64,000 nucleotides of DNA from Bactrocera neohumeralis (GCF_024586455.1 NC_065919.1:34758839-34822838); one strand, 5' to 3'. Counted from the stretch's first letter, positions 1 to 13,025 are shown. Program-made: numbers and translations. The notes: a model not told the origin generated them from the sequence alone.

Positions 1-1690
1 AAAATTAACTTAAAAGCAAAACACGATGTTAAGTATACGTATGTATATTATATATCGATACGGAATAGCGTGAATTATTCCGTAACTTAGCAACAAACTA
101 AAAGGCAGTACAGGTGCGTAGCGAAGGCAAAAAGGAAGACTTTAGCGTACAGATGGGAATTTAATACCAATGCTTTACAATAAAAAAAATTCCATATTGT
201 GTTGACTTGCACACCGTTGGCTGAGTGCGTGTTTATTACATTGGAACACTACGATTTTTCTCACTTTGAGTTTTTCAGAGCTCCAAAATTTGCCTTTACT
301 GAAACAATGCTTTCCATGGTTCTGCTTGTAAGTTAGAATCAGCAAAATATGAACTTCATAAAAGGAAGTGCGAAAATATAAAGAAGTATATTCACATATA
401 TATTTATAATACAATAACATTTGTGTATGCTTCACTCTATCCATGTAAACTAATTCTTAATTACATTACTGCTTATCTCGTCGTGTCCCATAAATGCGAG
501 TATTGTAACAAGAATGAGGATTTGAATTAATCAAATATAAATTAATATACTCTATGACTGAAATGGTGACACTATACGTAAATCTTTATACAAACAGATA
601 TATAAGGTATACTGATGCGTTGGAGCTATCGATGAATCCTTTAAATGGATCAATGGATAATTGTGCAACGAGAATGTGGTTTTCATTTGTTAAAATTAGT
701 GCTCGTAAATTATTAAAATTAAAGTAATTTTATCCCATTCACCTTCTTTCGATACATTTAGTATTAAGAAAACTCCCATTTTAATAAGCAAAATAATATA
801 CACATATTTCCTAATACAACTTTATACACGTGACTGAAACTTGCAGATATTAACTACAGTCATGTAAGTATAGTGCTTACATTTATTAATATATAAAATG
901 TATGTAAAATATATAATAATATTTAAATAATAATATCTAAATCAATGCTTGAATTAAAATTGTGCACGTTAATTCAGACGGTTCTGCAAGAACATTGAAA
1001 TTTTTCTTAAATATTAACTGATCAAGATCTTCATTTATAATTTCTACTGTGTGAAGCATGTACAAAAACTATCACAAGACTTTCGAATCCGCACTGATTT
1101 CAATAAATCAGATATGTAAAGGCTCTCAATTAAAAATATCTGCTCCTTGCACGGAAAGAAACTATTTTATTAAATAGCTTCTACATACTTAAATAAAATT
1201 TTGAGAAGAATTTATAAAAAATTGGAAGAACAAACTTTGTTGTCTTCTCCTTCTAAAGTTCTGAAATATTTATTTCTCTACAGGGTGTACGCAGCGTTTA
1301 CATATACATACATGAGTCTGCGATGAAAACATAAAATAAAAGAGCATATGGAGTAAAAAATGTTGTGACAGGAAAATGTGCAAATATCATACACACGTAA
1401 CATATAAAAGCCATATACTTCAGAATTACCAAACAATTATACGAAAGGGTTCATATTAAAAGCAAGTAATAATCAAATTAATTTTGTTTTTGTTGAATGC
1501 TTTCCGTTTTCTTTTTGAAATTAAATTACAATATATTAAATATAAACAGCTGTTTTTACTGATTATACCGAAAATTTATGTTTCCATAATATATTAAAGT
1601 AAACAAGTTTATATACCTCCCTATTTTGACCATAATACAAGTATTTTTAGTCAATATTACTGTCAGTTCATTTTAGGAATTATTTTTCAC
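1..1690. other. AT-rich sequence with no recognised feature
   Basis: The stretch is strongly AT-rich and full of stop codons in all frames. I see no transposase or reverse transcriptase motif, no terminal repeats and no RNA gene in it. Confidence 0.5.
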
Positions 1691-1699
1691 TTTTTCGTT

Positions 1700-2195
1700 T
1701 GAAGTGATTTAAAATGGTTTCGCAATGTGTAATAGGAATGGCTTGATAACACCACATTACCAAATTATAATGGCGGTGCCACGTCTACTATTAAGTTTTT
1801 ATACCTTTTCCTATAGAGCTCTTCCTCACCATCTTAGTTGCGAAGTTTAATGCTTCTGGCACATTTATTCAGTTAGTTATCACACTTTCAGTACTTTTCA
1901 ACATAACCGTTAAATACTAAAGATACTTCTTCCGAGCAAATTTGGTTGAGTTAGCTTTAGCGGTTTGAAAGATATGTACATTAAACCATTTTGAGAGCAG
2001 AGCTATTCCCATTTTTTTTTTAATATCAATCAACAAATGACACTTCGGTATCTTAATTTAGTGCTAAGTTATGACACTTTATATGTTTTTGTTTAATAGC
2101 GTTATAAAGGCGTGGCAGCATTCCGGTCAGTGGGTGGCAGGGAATATATGTGGGAAGTTTCATCAAGATATCTCAATTTGTACTCAAGTCACAAA
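1700..2195 (-). mobile_element. Diverged HINE (DINE-1-like) internal fragment
   Basis: The sequence matches the reverse complement of the internal part of the full-length HINE copies elsewhere in the window. Shared points include the CATAACCGTT stretch near 1900, the 'AATTTAGTGCTAAGTTATG' stretch near 2060 and the GGCGTGGCAG / GGTGCCACG blocks. Both ends are missing and divergence is high, so this is an old copy. HINEs are short non-autonomous relatives of Helentrons and encode nothing. Confidence 0.5.
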
Positions 2196-2199
2196 CGAA

Positions 2200-2940
2200 C
2201 AGGTAAAAGTCACAAATATACAAACATACATGCACACACCAATGCATATATACATAGATACAGGTAAAGCTAATAAAAGCGTACCATTTAACTAATTTGC
2301 AGTATCTCAATAGAGCAATTAAACTACGTTGGCAGCGGAAATAAAGTGGCCGACTGTACTACAAACTCACACAGTACAGAATTGTGATAACTGGCCATAT
2401 GAAGCATCACGCTAAATATGTGAGCATATTCATTCACTTAAACACACAAATAACAAGTACTATAAATGCTTTCCAGCCTCAGCCCCAGCAAAAACCACGT
2501 TACTAATCATGTGTATGTTCTCCGAAAATGCTGACGATTTCGGGAGTTCTGCATCTCATATAGTCATGTGCTCGTATGCTATAATACACATATCAATTTT
2601 GCAAACACTCCTCCAGCCCAAAAGCATGATTAAATTAACGAGAGTTGAGCGGGTGACTGAGAATGCTCAGTGCAGTTTGTGGGCGCGAAACAGAACTACT
2701 GTCCGAAATATGCTCACACGGAACCATTCATACTAAGTGTTACGAGAGTTATTCGTTAATTGAAGCTTTAAAGTATTTCAGGATACTACAAACAACCACA
2801 CGCCTTTTAATAGTATATTTGACCGTTAACGAAGGGTTCAGGTGTTAGTAAGGAAGCGGTAGTATGTTACGATGTTCCTCAGTAATTAGCATTCTCACTA
2901 AGATTTTAATATAACTATTTTGATTTTATAGTACCTATAT
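2200..2940. other. Spacer with no recognised feature
   Basis: The only open frames are short and overlapping, with no recognisable motif. I found no terminal repeats or splice-site-bounded exon that I could defend. Confidence 0.4.
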
Positions 2941-2942
2941 TT

Positions 2943-3468
2943 TTATACCCTGAACAGGGTATATTAAGTTTGTCACGAAGTTTGTAACACCCAGAAGCGT
3001 CGGAGACCCTATAAAGTATATATATAAATGATCAGTATGTTGAGCTGAGTCGATTTAGCCATGTCAGTCTGTCTGTCCGTCTGTCCGTCTGTCTGTATAT
3101 ATACGAACTAGTCCCTCAGTTTTTAAGATATCGTTTTGAAATTTTGTAAACGTCATTTTCTCCTCAAGAAGCTGCTCATTTGTCGGAACGGCCGATATCG
3201 GACCACTATAACATATAGCTGCCATACAAACTGAACGATCGGAATCAAATGCTTGTATGGAAAACTTTTACATTTGACAAGATATATTCACGAAATTTGG
3301 TATATATTATTTCCTAAAGCAACAATGTAATCTCCGAAGAAATTGATAAGATCGGTTGACTATAGCATATAGCTTCTACATAAACTGAACACATAGTTAC
3401 TAACAGAAAAGCACCTGTGAAGGGTATTTAGCTTCGGTGCAACCGAAGTTAACGTTTTTTCTTGTTTT
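2943..3468 (+). mobile_element. HINE / DINE-1-like element, group A, complete
   Basis: The element opens with the small palindrome ACCCTGAACAGGGT. It then has a TCTGTCCGTC-type short tandem tract near 3068-3095. It closes with the hairpin CTTCGGTGCAACCGAAG, followed by a T-rich tract and CTTG. The subterminal inverted repeat is ATACCCT against AGGGTAT. A 5' palindrome, a CTGTCCGTC tract, a 3' hairpin and a CTTGTTTT end are the known layout of DINE-1 and its Helentron-associated relatives. It has no coding capacity. It lies directly upstream of a second HINE in the same orientation. Confidence 0.8.
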
Positions 3469-3516
3469 ATATAGCATATAATGTAGTGATAATTGTCGAC
3501 ATCAATTCGCGATTTT

Positions 3517-4147
3517 TATACTCTTGCAACATGCAATTCCAGATTATAATAGTTTTGTTCACCTAACGATTCCTTAACCACCCCTACGGACACTGTGATA
3601 ATGGATGAAATCGGATGATAACCACAATTTACTAAAAACGCAATAAATCAATAAATAAATACGGTGGATACCTTAAATTTTACAATTGTGACGTATGAGG
3701 ACTCTATAAGAACTGTGTCTAAATTGGACGATGGGTGTGGCACCGACCACATTGATTTTTTCACTTTCCACCATGCAAATCGAGCTCTAATAAATGTATC
3801 GGGATAAAACTTTGCGCGAAAATACTTCTGAGGTCTTCCACCTTATGATCAAAAATGCCCAAATACAATTACAAACTTTTTATAATAATTTCTGGTAATA
3901 GTTTGTCTGTGTGTCAAAACTGGGTTGAATTGCGCCCATATACCAAATGGAAAGATTTTCGAACTTTTAGTTAACTTTATATCGGACATATCGATAAATA
4001 TGTGAGTTATCTTAATAAAATTAAGTCTTTTTTTTAATGGAATCGTGTGAAAAGCACCTGAAGGTATTTTCTTAGCTTTGACTATTGCTAGTTGCAAGAG
4101 TATAAAACGTTCGGTTACACTCGAACTTAGCTCTTCCTTTCTTGTTT
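3517..4147 (+). mobile_element. HINE / DINE-1-like element, group B, diverged
   Basis: It starts with TATACTCTTGCAAC and ends with GAGTATAAAACGTTCGG, the hairpin GTTCGGTTACACTCGAAC and TTCTTGTTTTT. This is the same end structure as the younger copies at 26.3 and 43.8 kb. The CTGTCCG tract is lost and the copy is about 630 bp instead of about 1070, so it is an older, internally deleted copy. Confidence 0.75.
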
Positions 4148-4149
4148 TT

Positions 4150-6825
4150 ATTAAGTTTTTGTATCACTACAAAAATAGTGATAAATGAAAGTACACATCA
4201 CTCTACCCTCCCTCTTAAGCTATCCATTGCATTACATTAATACATGTAATTTAAGAATATTCCCTTTTCTTACTACAATTCTGTTAACTGAGTGGTTTAT
4301 GGGCTTCTACAGCATCGTTGTCGAATCAATTCGCTTGTTCGATGCACATAAGCCGAATAAATAAATAAATTTTTTTTTATATAATATGGGCTTAATCTTT
4401 GTATACACATATTGAAGACTATTACACTGATGTAAGAGTTTGAGTTTTGCTTTGGTAAACCGCATTCATTTATTTTATTTATTAATTTTCTAATGGATTT
4501 TACGTTTCTCTTAAGAACTTCTAAGCCAAAGCACAGGGTAAAATGTGTTTTATGCATTCATGAATGTATGTACAAAAATAAAGTGAAGGCGAACAGTAAA
4601 GGTTTTTTTTATTTAGCAAATTATTGGCAAATGTACCCTTGGAATCGGTAAGAAGAAATGTGTATGTGTCATTAGTTATCAGGGTGTATAAATATGTATG
4701 TATTCACTTATCTCCTCTGTATTGAAATCAATAAAACGTTCGAGTAGTGATTTTTAAGGAATTATATTGATATTTTTGACTCACTGGTCTATATTATAAC
4801 AGAGATATAAAGAATATGTTTCCAAAAATTATCACTTCCCTCATAGCTTTCCAAGGGCTAATTCTGGAAACATTATTATCTAGAATATTAAATGAGGTCA
4901 TCGCTATATATGTATACATAAAATTTATTTTAAAGTCCAGACCGTGGATTTCAACAAATTTTAGTTGACTTTTCGAAAATAGGGCACAGGATTTTCCTCT
5001 AAAAGCTTACAAAATCATTTTATTAATACATAGTACGTTCGTTTTGTAAGAGATAATATTGGAGAAGCATTTGAAGACTTATCGCCGACTACACGAATTA
5101 GTTTTATGAAAATCAAAAAGTATTTATTTCGTACATTATTTTAATGATGATAACAAAAGGTCATTTCATTACACACGTAATCGTTTCGGAATTTGGCGAA
5201 TTTTTCGAAAGCTTATGTAATAACTTCCAACTCATAGGTTTTGGTATTGTTTAAGTATTGTATTTACATATAGGTGCGTGACCATAACACATTTGATATA
5301 TTAATTTAATCACAACATGCAATCATAGTAATATTTTTGTTCTGCTGTTTAACAAACGCATGTAAGTAATAATTACCTTAAGTTGCCAATTAAATATTTT
5401 AAAGTACAACAAATCGCTGCATTGTCTTTTGCTCTGCTCTTTACACTTTAAGCTCATATTATTTTGGTGAAATTAATATATGTACATATATCTATATCAC
5501 TAAATCTCACATGCGCATGCAATTCATTACTGAGCTAATAATTTTATGTTTACCTATGTATTTTGTATTGTTTTATATTTATATAAAATGTTATGTATTT
5601 ATAAGAGCCATAAAGCCTTTATTTGAATTTATGGTGAAAACATAATTAATAATGCGCTATCGTCGAAAACATTTAAGAGTACAACATCTAAAATTTAATG
5701 ATCACTTGAATTTGTTACCTTCTGCTCTCGATGCCCAGTGACTTGTAATAATGACAACAAGCCCATCTTCGCTCCTTCGGCAATTGAATTTGACTTTTCT
5801 TTTCAAAAAATAATATTTACGTTGGAGAGGTGAACTAAACACACAATCAATAATTAAAACAAAATTCAAAAAAGCTTTTTTAATATACTCCTTAATGTGT
5901 GTAAATATTTTTATTTTGTTTTTAAAGTATGGAGCAGTAAAAGCGCTTGTGTATAGTGGTTTTGTGTATGTGTGTCGATTTCCATTTTTTGTGGGAAATA
6001 GTGATTTTAATTTCAAAAATTAATTTACAATAAAATTCTTATATTATGTTTCTGAATATTGGTGTAGGTGTGAGTGCATAAAAGCCTGTGAAATTTTTGT
6101 GTGAGTGGGTCAAAAATAGTTTTGTGAGTGTGTTGCAAAAATTAACGCTTGTTAAGCCAATTTCATAGTTTTATAAAATATCTATTTCATAATAAATGCC
6201 GATAAGATTTTTTTTTGTAAAATTCTACTTTCAAAAATCAAAATAATAAAACAAAAAAACAGGGATAAGTTTAGAAGTAAAATTCAATATTTTCTTTAGA
6301 AAAGCGATATCCATGTGAAGAAATGAAAATCGCTGGCTGGCTGGTACAAATGTCCACTTTAAAAAATTAAAATTTAATTTTTAAATTTTTAGAAAACTGA
6401 ACGACATTATAATTTTCTTTCATATAGTTTTATTGAACGAACACCTGCTATGTTTGATTGAATTTTTGAATTTATTCTATAAATTTGCAGCGACTTCAAG
6501 TAGTAATTTTCGAAAAAAAAATCAGAAAATTTCTTACTTAACAGTTCACAGTTTATTCTTTTTTACACTAATTAAAAGTTTTCTTTAATAAAAAATATAA
6601 TTTTTACGTTTGTCCACTAAGCCAACGACATATAATTTTATGAAGTAATTTTGCATTTCAAGCCAAAACGAAGAATAATTAACCTTTCAGTAAATTAAAA
6701 ACAAAAATAATCATAAACTTTGGGCCATGTTCGTATATAAATATGACTTGCAAAATATAATTAATGCAAAACAATATTTAACGGGGTTGTACAAATCAAA
6801 AATGTTCGGTCGGTTTTATTTTGGT
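4150..6825. other. AT-rich spacer with no recognised feature
   Basis: I see no gene or transposon. Around 5930-6150 there is a run of GTGTGAGTG-like words of the kind found in fly 5' untranslated regions, but no coding start or splice site supports a transcript. Confidence 0.4.
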
Positions 6826-6831
6826 ACTTAC

Positions 6832-6882
6832 CTAGCCAATCCGGAAGAAGTGAGCCCGCAAGAGATTCTGAGTATCTCTTAC
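6832..6882 (-). other. Candidate 51-base exon or recursive-splice exon
   Basis: On the minus strand a pyrimidine-rich tract ending TTTTATTTTCAG runs into a 51-base segment that ends CTAG and is followed by GTAAGTACC, a strong 5' splice site. The segment itself begins GTAAGA, so the acceptor is directly joined to a second donor. That CAG|GTAAG arrangement is known for recursive splice sites in long fly introns. The segment is clearly more GC-rich than its AT-rich flanks. Only one of its three frames is open; it gives 16 residues starting KRYSESLAG and makes the exon phase 1. I do not recognise the peptide. The splice signals are seen directly; the exon role is inferred. Confidence 0.4.
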
Positions 6883-6889
6883 CTGAAAA

Positions 6890-7960
6890 TAAAAGAAAAT
6901 GTTGTTAAAAGTATTCAAAAGATTATGTATAGAAAGAGTAAATTAGAGACAATAATACTAGGCTATATCTACCTTCATATTTAAGTATAATTACAAAATA
7001 ACAAATAATTTATTAAAAGTCGCCTATCGGTTTTAAAACAAAACCATAATTTCTTAAATGGAGAACAAAAATGTACAAAGAGGGCACTTTATAATTATGG
7101 CTTAATAAATTTTTTATGACTTTTTTCCAAAAATAATTATAATTACATAAATAATATTTCTAACAAAAGATGACTTAGAAGACGGATGCATATACATATG
7201 TATAAAGCTGTGCAGAGTTCTTTCAAACATATATTACAGCAACTCCGTTCGTAAATAAAACATTAATAAAAGTCTGCACAGGTAAATGGCATTTACTCTA
7301 CCTTAACCGTGGCTCGGTTGGCTGCTATAAAACGCATCTGACACATCATACTACACACGATAAGACTATCGCATTGGGCGATGGATTTACATTGGTTACT
7401 TTCATACACCTGCATTTACATGTCTACTCATATATTATACGTACTTAGAATATATGATAAAACATATTTAAGAGGAAAGTGTGAGGCAACAAGGTATATA
7501 TTAAAAGACGCTCTATATCGTTAGCCAGTAGCATTAAATCAACATATGTAATTAACAGCGAGATGTATTTTTGTGCCACAAGTCCCAACGCAATTTATCC
7601 GCGACACATTGCACTTGGCGAACATGAAGCATGAGTTCGAGTGTGAGAGCGGAATGAGTGAAGTTGCGGTCTAAGACAGCCAAATTCTTATCTATTATCT
7701 CTTCTTGCAGCAGCCACCAACATCTTACAGGCACGTAATCTTAGTTTATATATGTATGTATATCTATACGCATAAATTTAGTTTGACTCGGTATGCTCCT
7801 CGTCTGCTCATAGAAAGCGCGTGTTATGCGTCAGGTGCGCATATTAAAAGTAAATTTAGTGCAAACATGCAAATTTACACAATTATATATATGTACAGTG
7901 ACTCACGAATTTCATAACGCTTCAACTGAAAGTTTTTTACTTTTTTCATTCCGTTTTAGA
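6890..7960. other. Spacer with two less AT-rich patches
   Basis: Two patches (about 7290-7390 and 7550-7740) are less AT-rich than their surroundings. The second has an open minus-strand frame of 60 codons of plausible composition but no recognisable family. Neither shows a convincing pair of splice sites. Confidence 0.3.
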
Positions 7961-7984
7961 TATGAATTCAAACACAAATTCGAC

Positions 7985-8950
7985 TGAATATTTATATTGG
8001 TTGGTGTTTAAGGTACCGTTACCAATATGTTTTACGCCCTCCGATATAGTCAAAAAGCTCTATTCACTGATAGACATAGGAAGTTGCAGCTAAATTTGGC
8101 AAAAAATACAAGACCTAGAATATGCAGTAAGAAGAAGGTCCAATACGAGGCTAAAATAAATCGTTTGGGATCGGATGGATGAAGCAAGGGTGCGACTTTA
8201 CAGATACATCATGTTGACCCTGCGCTGAAGTTTGGTGGAAGCTGCATTATGTTGTGGGGATACACGAAAACCAATGTTGTTAATATGTTCGCGAAAATTT
8301 AAAAACGAATGACGACAGGGTCTTATATTGAGATTATGCGCAGACATTAGCTTCGCGCTGCAAGAGACTTATAGCCTTGACAGACGGCAGCGTTAATCCG
8401 GATTAACTGCGCACTTAATCAGATCCAAATTTGTAGGTGACAGACGGCAGCTATGCGAGTTTGAAACTCTCATAAACAGCTCATTGTCCTTTTTATAATA
8501 TTTTCAATGAAAATTGATAGAAGATAAACATTACGGTTGTTAGCCGACCAATTTTTACCAAACCATTTTTTATTACAAAAGCATATCAACACATTATTTT
8601 TAAAACTGCATCATAACATAGAAGTTTTATTGATATTATATTGAGAATTTGATAAACAGCTGTCAGGGTTGCTTGTATTTCATTCACAATAGATGAAAAT
8701 TGGCCATTTTTAACAATGTTGCCAACGAAAATCTCACAAACTCCCTAAAATTTTGAGAGTTATTTTTGGATTCAGCAACCGAGTTAGCTGTGGTAACTCC
8801 TGAATTAATCCCGAAAAATGCAATTAATCTGGTTTAACGCTGCCGTGTGTCAATGCTATTAGGAAAAAATGGGTCGGACATTGTCTTTCAACAAAAGAAT
8901 CAAAGTTGTCGCCAAATTTAATAATATCTTTTAACCCTGTTATTTTTAAG
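7985..8950 (+). pseudogene. Tc1-like transposase remnant, split by a MITE
   Basis: Between 8150 and 8290 the plus strand encodes, with frameshifts, NRLGSDG and then LKFGGGSCIMLWG. The latter corresponds to the KFGGGSIMVWG motif of Tc1-family transposases. After a 487-bp insertion (8372-8858) the reading resumes near 8878 with DIVFQQKNQS, matching the FQQDNDPKH block that carries the second catalytic aspartate. Here that position is lysine, so the aspartate is lost. Multiple frameshifts and stops make this a dead copy. No terminal inverted repeats were found. The family assignment rests on these two motifs in the right order. Confidence 0.6.
8372..8858. mobile_element. MITE with TTA target-site duplication
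   Basis: The 487-bp element is bounded by inverted repeats: TAGCCTTGACAGACGGCAGC on the left against TAGCATTGACACACGGCAGC read from the right. It is flanked by the direct repeat TTA at 8369-8371 and 8859-8861. There is no coding capacity. A 3-bp TTA duplication is typical of PIF/Harbinger-type elements, so that superfamily is the likeliest, but the termini alone do not prove it. It sits inside the Tc1-like remnant and is therefore younger than it. Confidence 0.75.
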
Positions 8951-8959
8951 TCACAAAAT

Positions 8960-9960
8960 TAATCAAACTGAAATATTTTATATTTAGCTTCGCTATTGTT
9001 TTTATTAGTTGTTGTTTCAGGAAATTTTACTTGTGTTTCATTCTTTTGTACATCAAAATATTTACGTGTTTTTGTCGTTGATTAGGAACGCATTGATACC
9101 GGGATCAATTTTTTGAGTCAATGTATATTTAAAATTATGTATCTTTACTCGATCAACCGTCACACTGTATCTTTTACAGTCTGAACCCCCACTTTCGCTG
9201 ATATCTAATGCTTTCCGTTTGTGTGACATTGCGTATATAAAAATTTGCATAAAATCTAACGTAAACAAATTGGCGTCATAAAGCGTAAGGAATAGCAAAT
9301 GGTAAAAAATGGTAGTCTACAAACTATAGAATACAGATATTAAGAGCTTTTTCCGTTCGTTTTGATAAGAACAGTCAATCAATTCCTTACTAATTCATAG
9401 GAACATACCTTGAAAGGCGGAACGGTTTATAGAAATCAAAGGATAACAATTAAGAAAGCTAAGTTAAAAATAATTTATACTCTCGTAGTTTTCGAAAAAA
9501 GCCAGCCTGGGAAATCCTTTCAATTGAATATTTAAAAGTGTTGCGAAAGACATGCATTATTTGAAGAAGTTGTATGCATTATTAAATAATTTTAACTAAC
9601 CTAAAAGATTTAATGTCAAATAGAAAATCTTAATGGATGGAAATCATTTTATTGCATATACTACGGAAAGGAAGATGTGGATGATTACATTAATTTATTA
9701 ATTTTCGCCGTTACTCTAGTAGTATACTCGAGAACATGATTCTAATCAAGTAAGTGTATGGATGTTAGTATGAAGATAACTCATACACTGACCGTGACCA
9801 TTCTAAATTTTGTATTTTTGGGAATTTGGAGTAATACGACTAATTTCACACATTTATTATATCCAATATTATACATATGTTTACTTAATTTTGCTAGGGC
9901 ATTTTACATACTGACCGATATACATATATGCTATACAATGAATAGGAAGTTTGAGATTCG
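8960..9960. other. Spacer with no recognised feature
   Basis: No motif, terminal repeat or structured RNA could be recognised. A minus-strand frame near 9140-9220 begins MSHKRKALD, but does not continue like any family I know. Confidence 0.35.
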
Positions 9961-9964
9961 TATA

Positions 9965-10165
9965 ACAGGTATATGGGGGTAGGAGTTTTATTGGTCCGAT
10001 GTTATTCATTTTAGGCACAAGGATACACTTTTATAAGAAAGAGACGCTCACTCGTTAATGAGTTACAGGGGATAACAAAATATTTTTTGTATTCAGCTAT
10101 ATATCAACCGATTTTAATGAAATTTTACACAGGTCTTCGGCATATAATTTACAAGGTCTTGAAAG
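9965..10165 (-). mobile_element. HINE internal fragment
   Basis: The block around 10015-10055 (a GCACAAGGATACACTT-like core followed by GACGCTCACTC) lines up with the minus-strand HINE at 51.0 kb (AGGAACAAAGATACACTG, then ACGCTCGCTT). Both ends are missing and divergence is high. Confidence 0.4.
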
Positions 10166-10169
10166 AAGA

Positions 10170-12825
10170 TTTTTTTTTGTTAAATTTTTAATTTTGGAAT
10201 AAACAAATTGAATAAAATATTTAATTTTTTATATGGATAAAAAATATTCAAAATAGCCGTTTTTTTTACGAAATAATAAATTAGACTTATCTCCTTTTTA
10301 CTTCGCAATGTTGTTTTCGTAGAATAATGGAGTAAAACATAAGTTTCGATCATCAAATTTAAACATGCATTATCAATACTAAAATACATGCCATGTAGCT
10401 ACCGTAATATCAGTATCCACACCAACTTCGACGCCAACAAATTCTCTTCTAATTCTACCTCTGTCATCATAAGTCTTAACCACCTACAGTTGTATTTTAT
10501 TTGCCATTCTCATACACAAACGTACTAAAATATATCCAACTTTACATAAGGCTTACTTGTATTGTATTAGTTAGGTTCGATACAACAAGAATAGACGAGT
10601 GGTATTTTTATAGATGTATCCATACGATGACGAATATGTAAGTGTGTGTAAGTACAGAATAATATCTTCTCTAATAGGTTTGCCAAATGGTGTATATGAG
10701 AGTTGTATTAAATAAATTATCATTTGAGCAAAAACGCACAGTATATGAAATGCACGTACTACTGTAGACGAATTGTTTGCGAAGACGATGAAAAAGTGGT
10801 CAATAAATAGATTGGATATAAATGATTTTATGTATTGTATACACATATGAATGTATCAATCCAATCAATGTTTATGTAAAGCTTATTTGGAATGTGGGGC
10901 TGTAATTATTTGCTATTTTTTTGTTGCATTCATGGCTTAAATATAAAAATTTAATTTTTACGTTCACATTAAAATGCTGCGTGCTTAAATATTATTTCAA
11001 TGAATCCTATGCTCTAGCTCGCAAATATTAATCAAATGTACTTCTTGTATATGTAATTTATAAGTACTAAATATAAAATCCCTCTAGTGAAAATTGTAGC
11101 ATCTGTATTTTCACATGAAGAGCTTCCGATATATTGTCGGAGGCGATCATTTATTAAATAACACAGATAAATATACAATTACACACTTAAACGGTTAAGC
11201 GGCTCGTTTCTCGCCCCGGTTGGACTGCTGAAGTGTGGATATCGGTGGCGAGCATTGTTTGCTGCTGTCTAAAGTTGAAATTGCTTATTTGCAAATAGTA
11301 TGTACGCACATGACATGAATTTGCTCTGTGGGGCAATACTGAATAAATCTATGATTGGCTTTTGTGTTTTAAAGACATTTTAACAAATGTAGTGACATAT
11401 ATATGTATATGTTTATATGTTAAAATATTTATGTACTTATAAATATTTGAACTGCTTCTTGAAAATTGATATATACCACTCAAGATGTTGCAGTATATAC
11501 ACAATATTATTTAAAAACATTTTAATTTTTAAGTCATAAAATGTTCATGTGAAGTTACTAAAATAGATAGATATATATGTACACAAATGCTGTGCCTTCA
11601 TTACCACAATCCCTTCCAGCTTCAACCTCTAACCACCCTCTTTGCCCGGCAGGCATGCGTTTAATTTATTTATTGGTGTTTCATTGGTGAATTTATGCAT
11701 TTCGAATCCCAGTGTCGAATAAATTTAGTCGAATGTGAAAATTGTGCATTTTGGCATAGACTGAATTTGCCATTCTATACACACAGGCAAACTTTCATGC
11801 AGAGTGTAAGTGAGCATACACATTTTTATGCGTTGTTCCAGATTACAGTATGTACACATATGTGTGAGCGTATTAATCGTGGCGGGATTTTCATTTTAAA
11901 ATATCACATGGCAATATGGCATTCGGTATAAACTAAAATAAAAAAGCGCCACTCAAAACAAAAAACAAAAGCCAAATGAAATAAAGAAAGTGTAAAAAGC
12001 TGCGGCAGCGGAAAAACGAACTTAAAAGCAATGACAAATAGTGTGCTGAGATAAAAGACACGCATGCCCGCATATGCCCATACATTTAATGTGTGTGTAT
12101 GCATGTGCTTTCATATAAACGTATGTATTACCATGAGCCGCAACCGGTGGGCGGGTGTAGCAGGCGCCGCGATGCGATCTGATGCGTTGCGGTGATTTAT
12201 TTGCATATAAATGGGGCGAAAATGCAAAGTTATACTCACACTTAACAGTACTAATACTTATTCACAAATATACAAACGTTTCCATTTATACAAATCTACA
12301 ATACATCTGCACATCTACGTTTGTTTGGTGCAACATTTGTACAAATGTAAAGTTTTGTGCATACTAAGTAAAGCACATATGCAACTGTCATCAATCCAAA
12401 TCTCCTTCCATACTCGTATATAAACAACACATATATATGTACATACATATATGGTAGGGGTTTGTTAGTATAATGCGGCAGTCGAAATGGAAGTACAAAA
12501 TAATTCTGCAGCACATAATATAGAAGTATATTCTACGATAATTAAACATATAATTTCAATCTCCAAAGATGCTTAGATTCATTAAATTTTCATTATTAAC
12601 ATCAATAACTTCATTCAGTAATTATATCTATATAATAGGTGAATGATTTAAAAATTGGTGCTGGAATGAAAAGGATTTCGTATAATTAACAAACCTTTTT
12701 AAATTAGTAGAAGTGAACATGTTTATATCAAAACACGTAAGAAAGGACTAAGTTCTCAACAATTAAAGCAGAAATACTCGCAGGTGTTACTTCGATAACG
12801 TCAATTGCAATGCATATGAACAAAG
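10170..12825. other. Spacer, no recognised gene; one GC-rich patch
   Basis: I find no transposon or gene signature. A short GC-rich patch at about 12130-12190 contains GGCGCCGCGATGCG and stands out from the AT-rich surroundings; its role is unknown. Short ACATATGTAT-type palindromes occur near 11400 and 12430. Confidence 0.35.
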
Positions 12826-12828
12826 TAT

Positions 12829-12955
12829 AATGCTTGGAATATCCAATTGGCGCCACGTAGCGAAAAGAAGAAACGACTGGCACGCTGTTGTTAACTCGGC
12901 TATAATCGCGTAAGCTGTGTCTACGCCAATTAAGAAGAAGATAATGTTGTGTCAT
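12829..12955 (+). mobile_element. LINE 3' tail fragment (copy 1 of 4)
   Basis: The segment encodes GISNWRHVAKRRNDW and ends SAIIA followed by a stop, a CTACGCC-containing tail and AAGAAGAAG. The same block recurs at 18.96, 38.87 and 54.4 kb. It is the very C-terminus of a non-LTR retrotransposon reverse transcriptase polyprotein plus a short 3' end. Only the last 40 or so codons remain, as expected for 5'-truncated LINE insertions. An RTE-type origin is a guess from the short repetitive 3' tail. Confidence 0.6.
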
Positions 12956-13025
12956 GCATCCGCTATATTTCAGACATTGCATCATGTTTTGAAAAGCTTT
13001 AACCGATAGTCAATGCGGTGTCAGA

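Noticed and set aside
7326..7357. TATAAAAC with a TCATACT initiator-like motif as a core promoter
   Set aside because: The spacing (about 22 bases) is too short for a standard TATA-initiator pair, and no transcript-like sequence follows.
9138..9219. MSHKRKALD as the start of a CENP-B/Tigger transposase
   Set aside because: The first nine residues look right, but what follows does not match the HTH domain and no other part of such a protein is nearby.
10573..10583. GGTTCGATACA as a tRNA B box
   Set aside because: No A box, acceptor stem or anticodon arm can be built around it.
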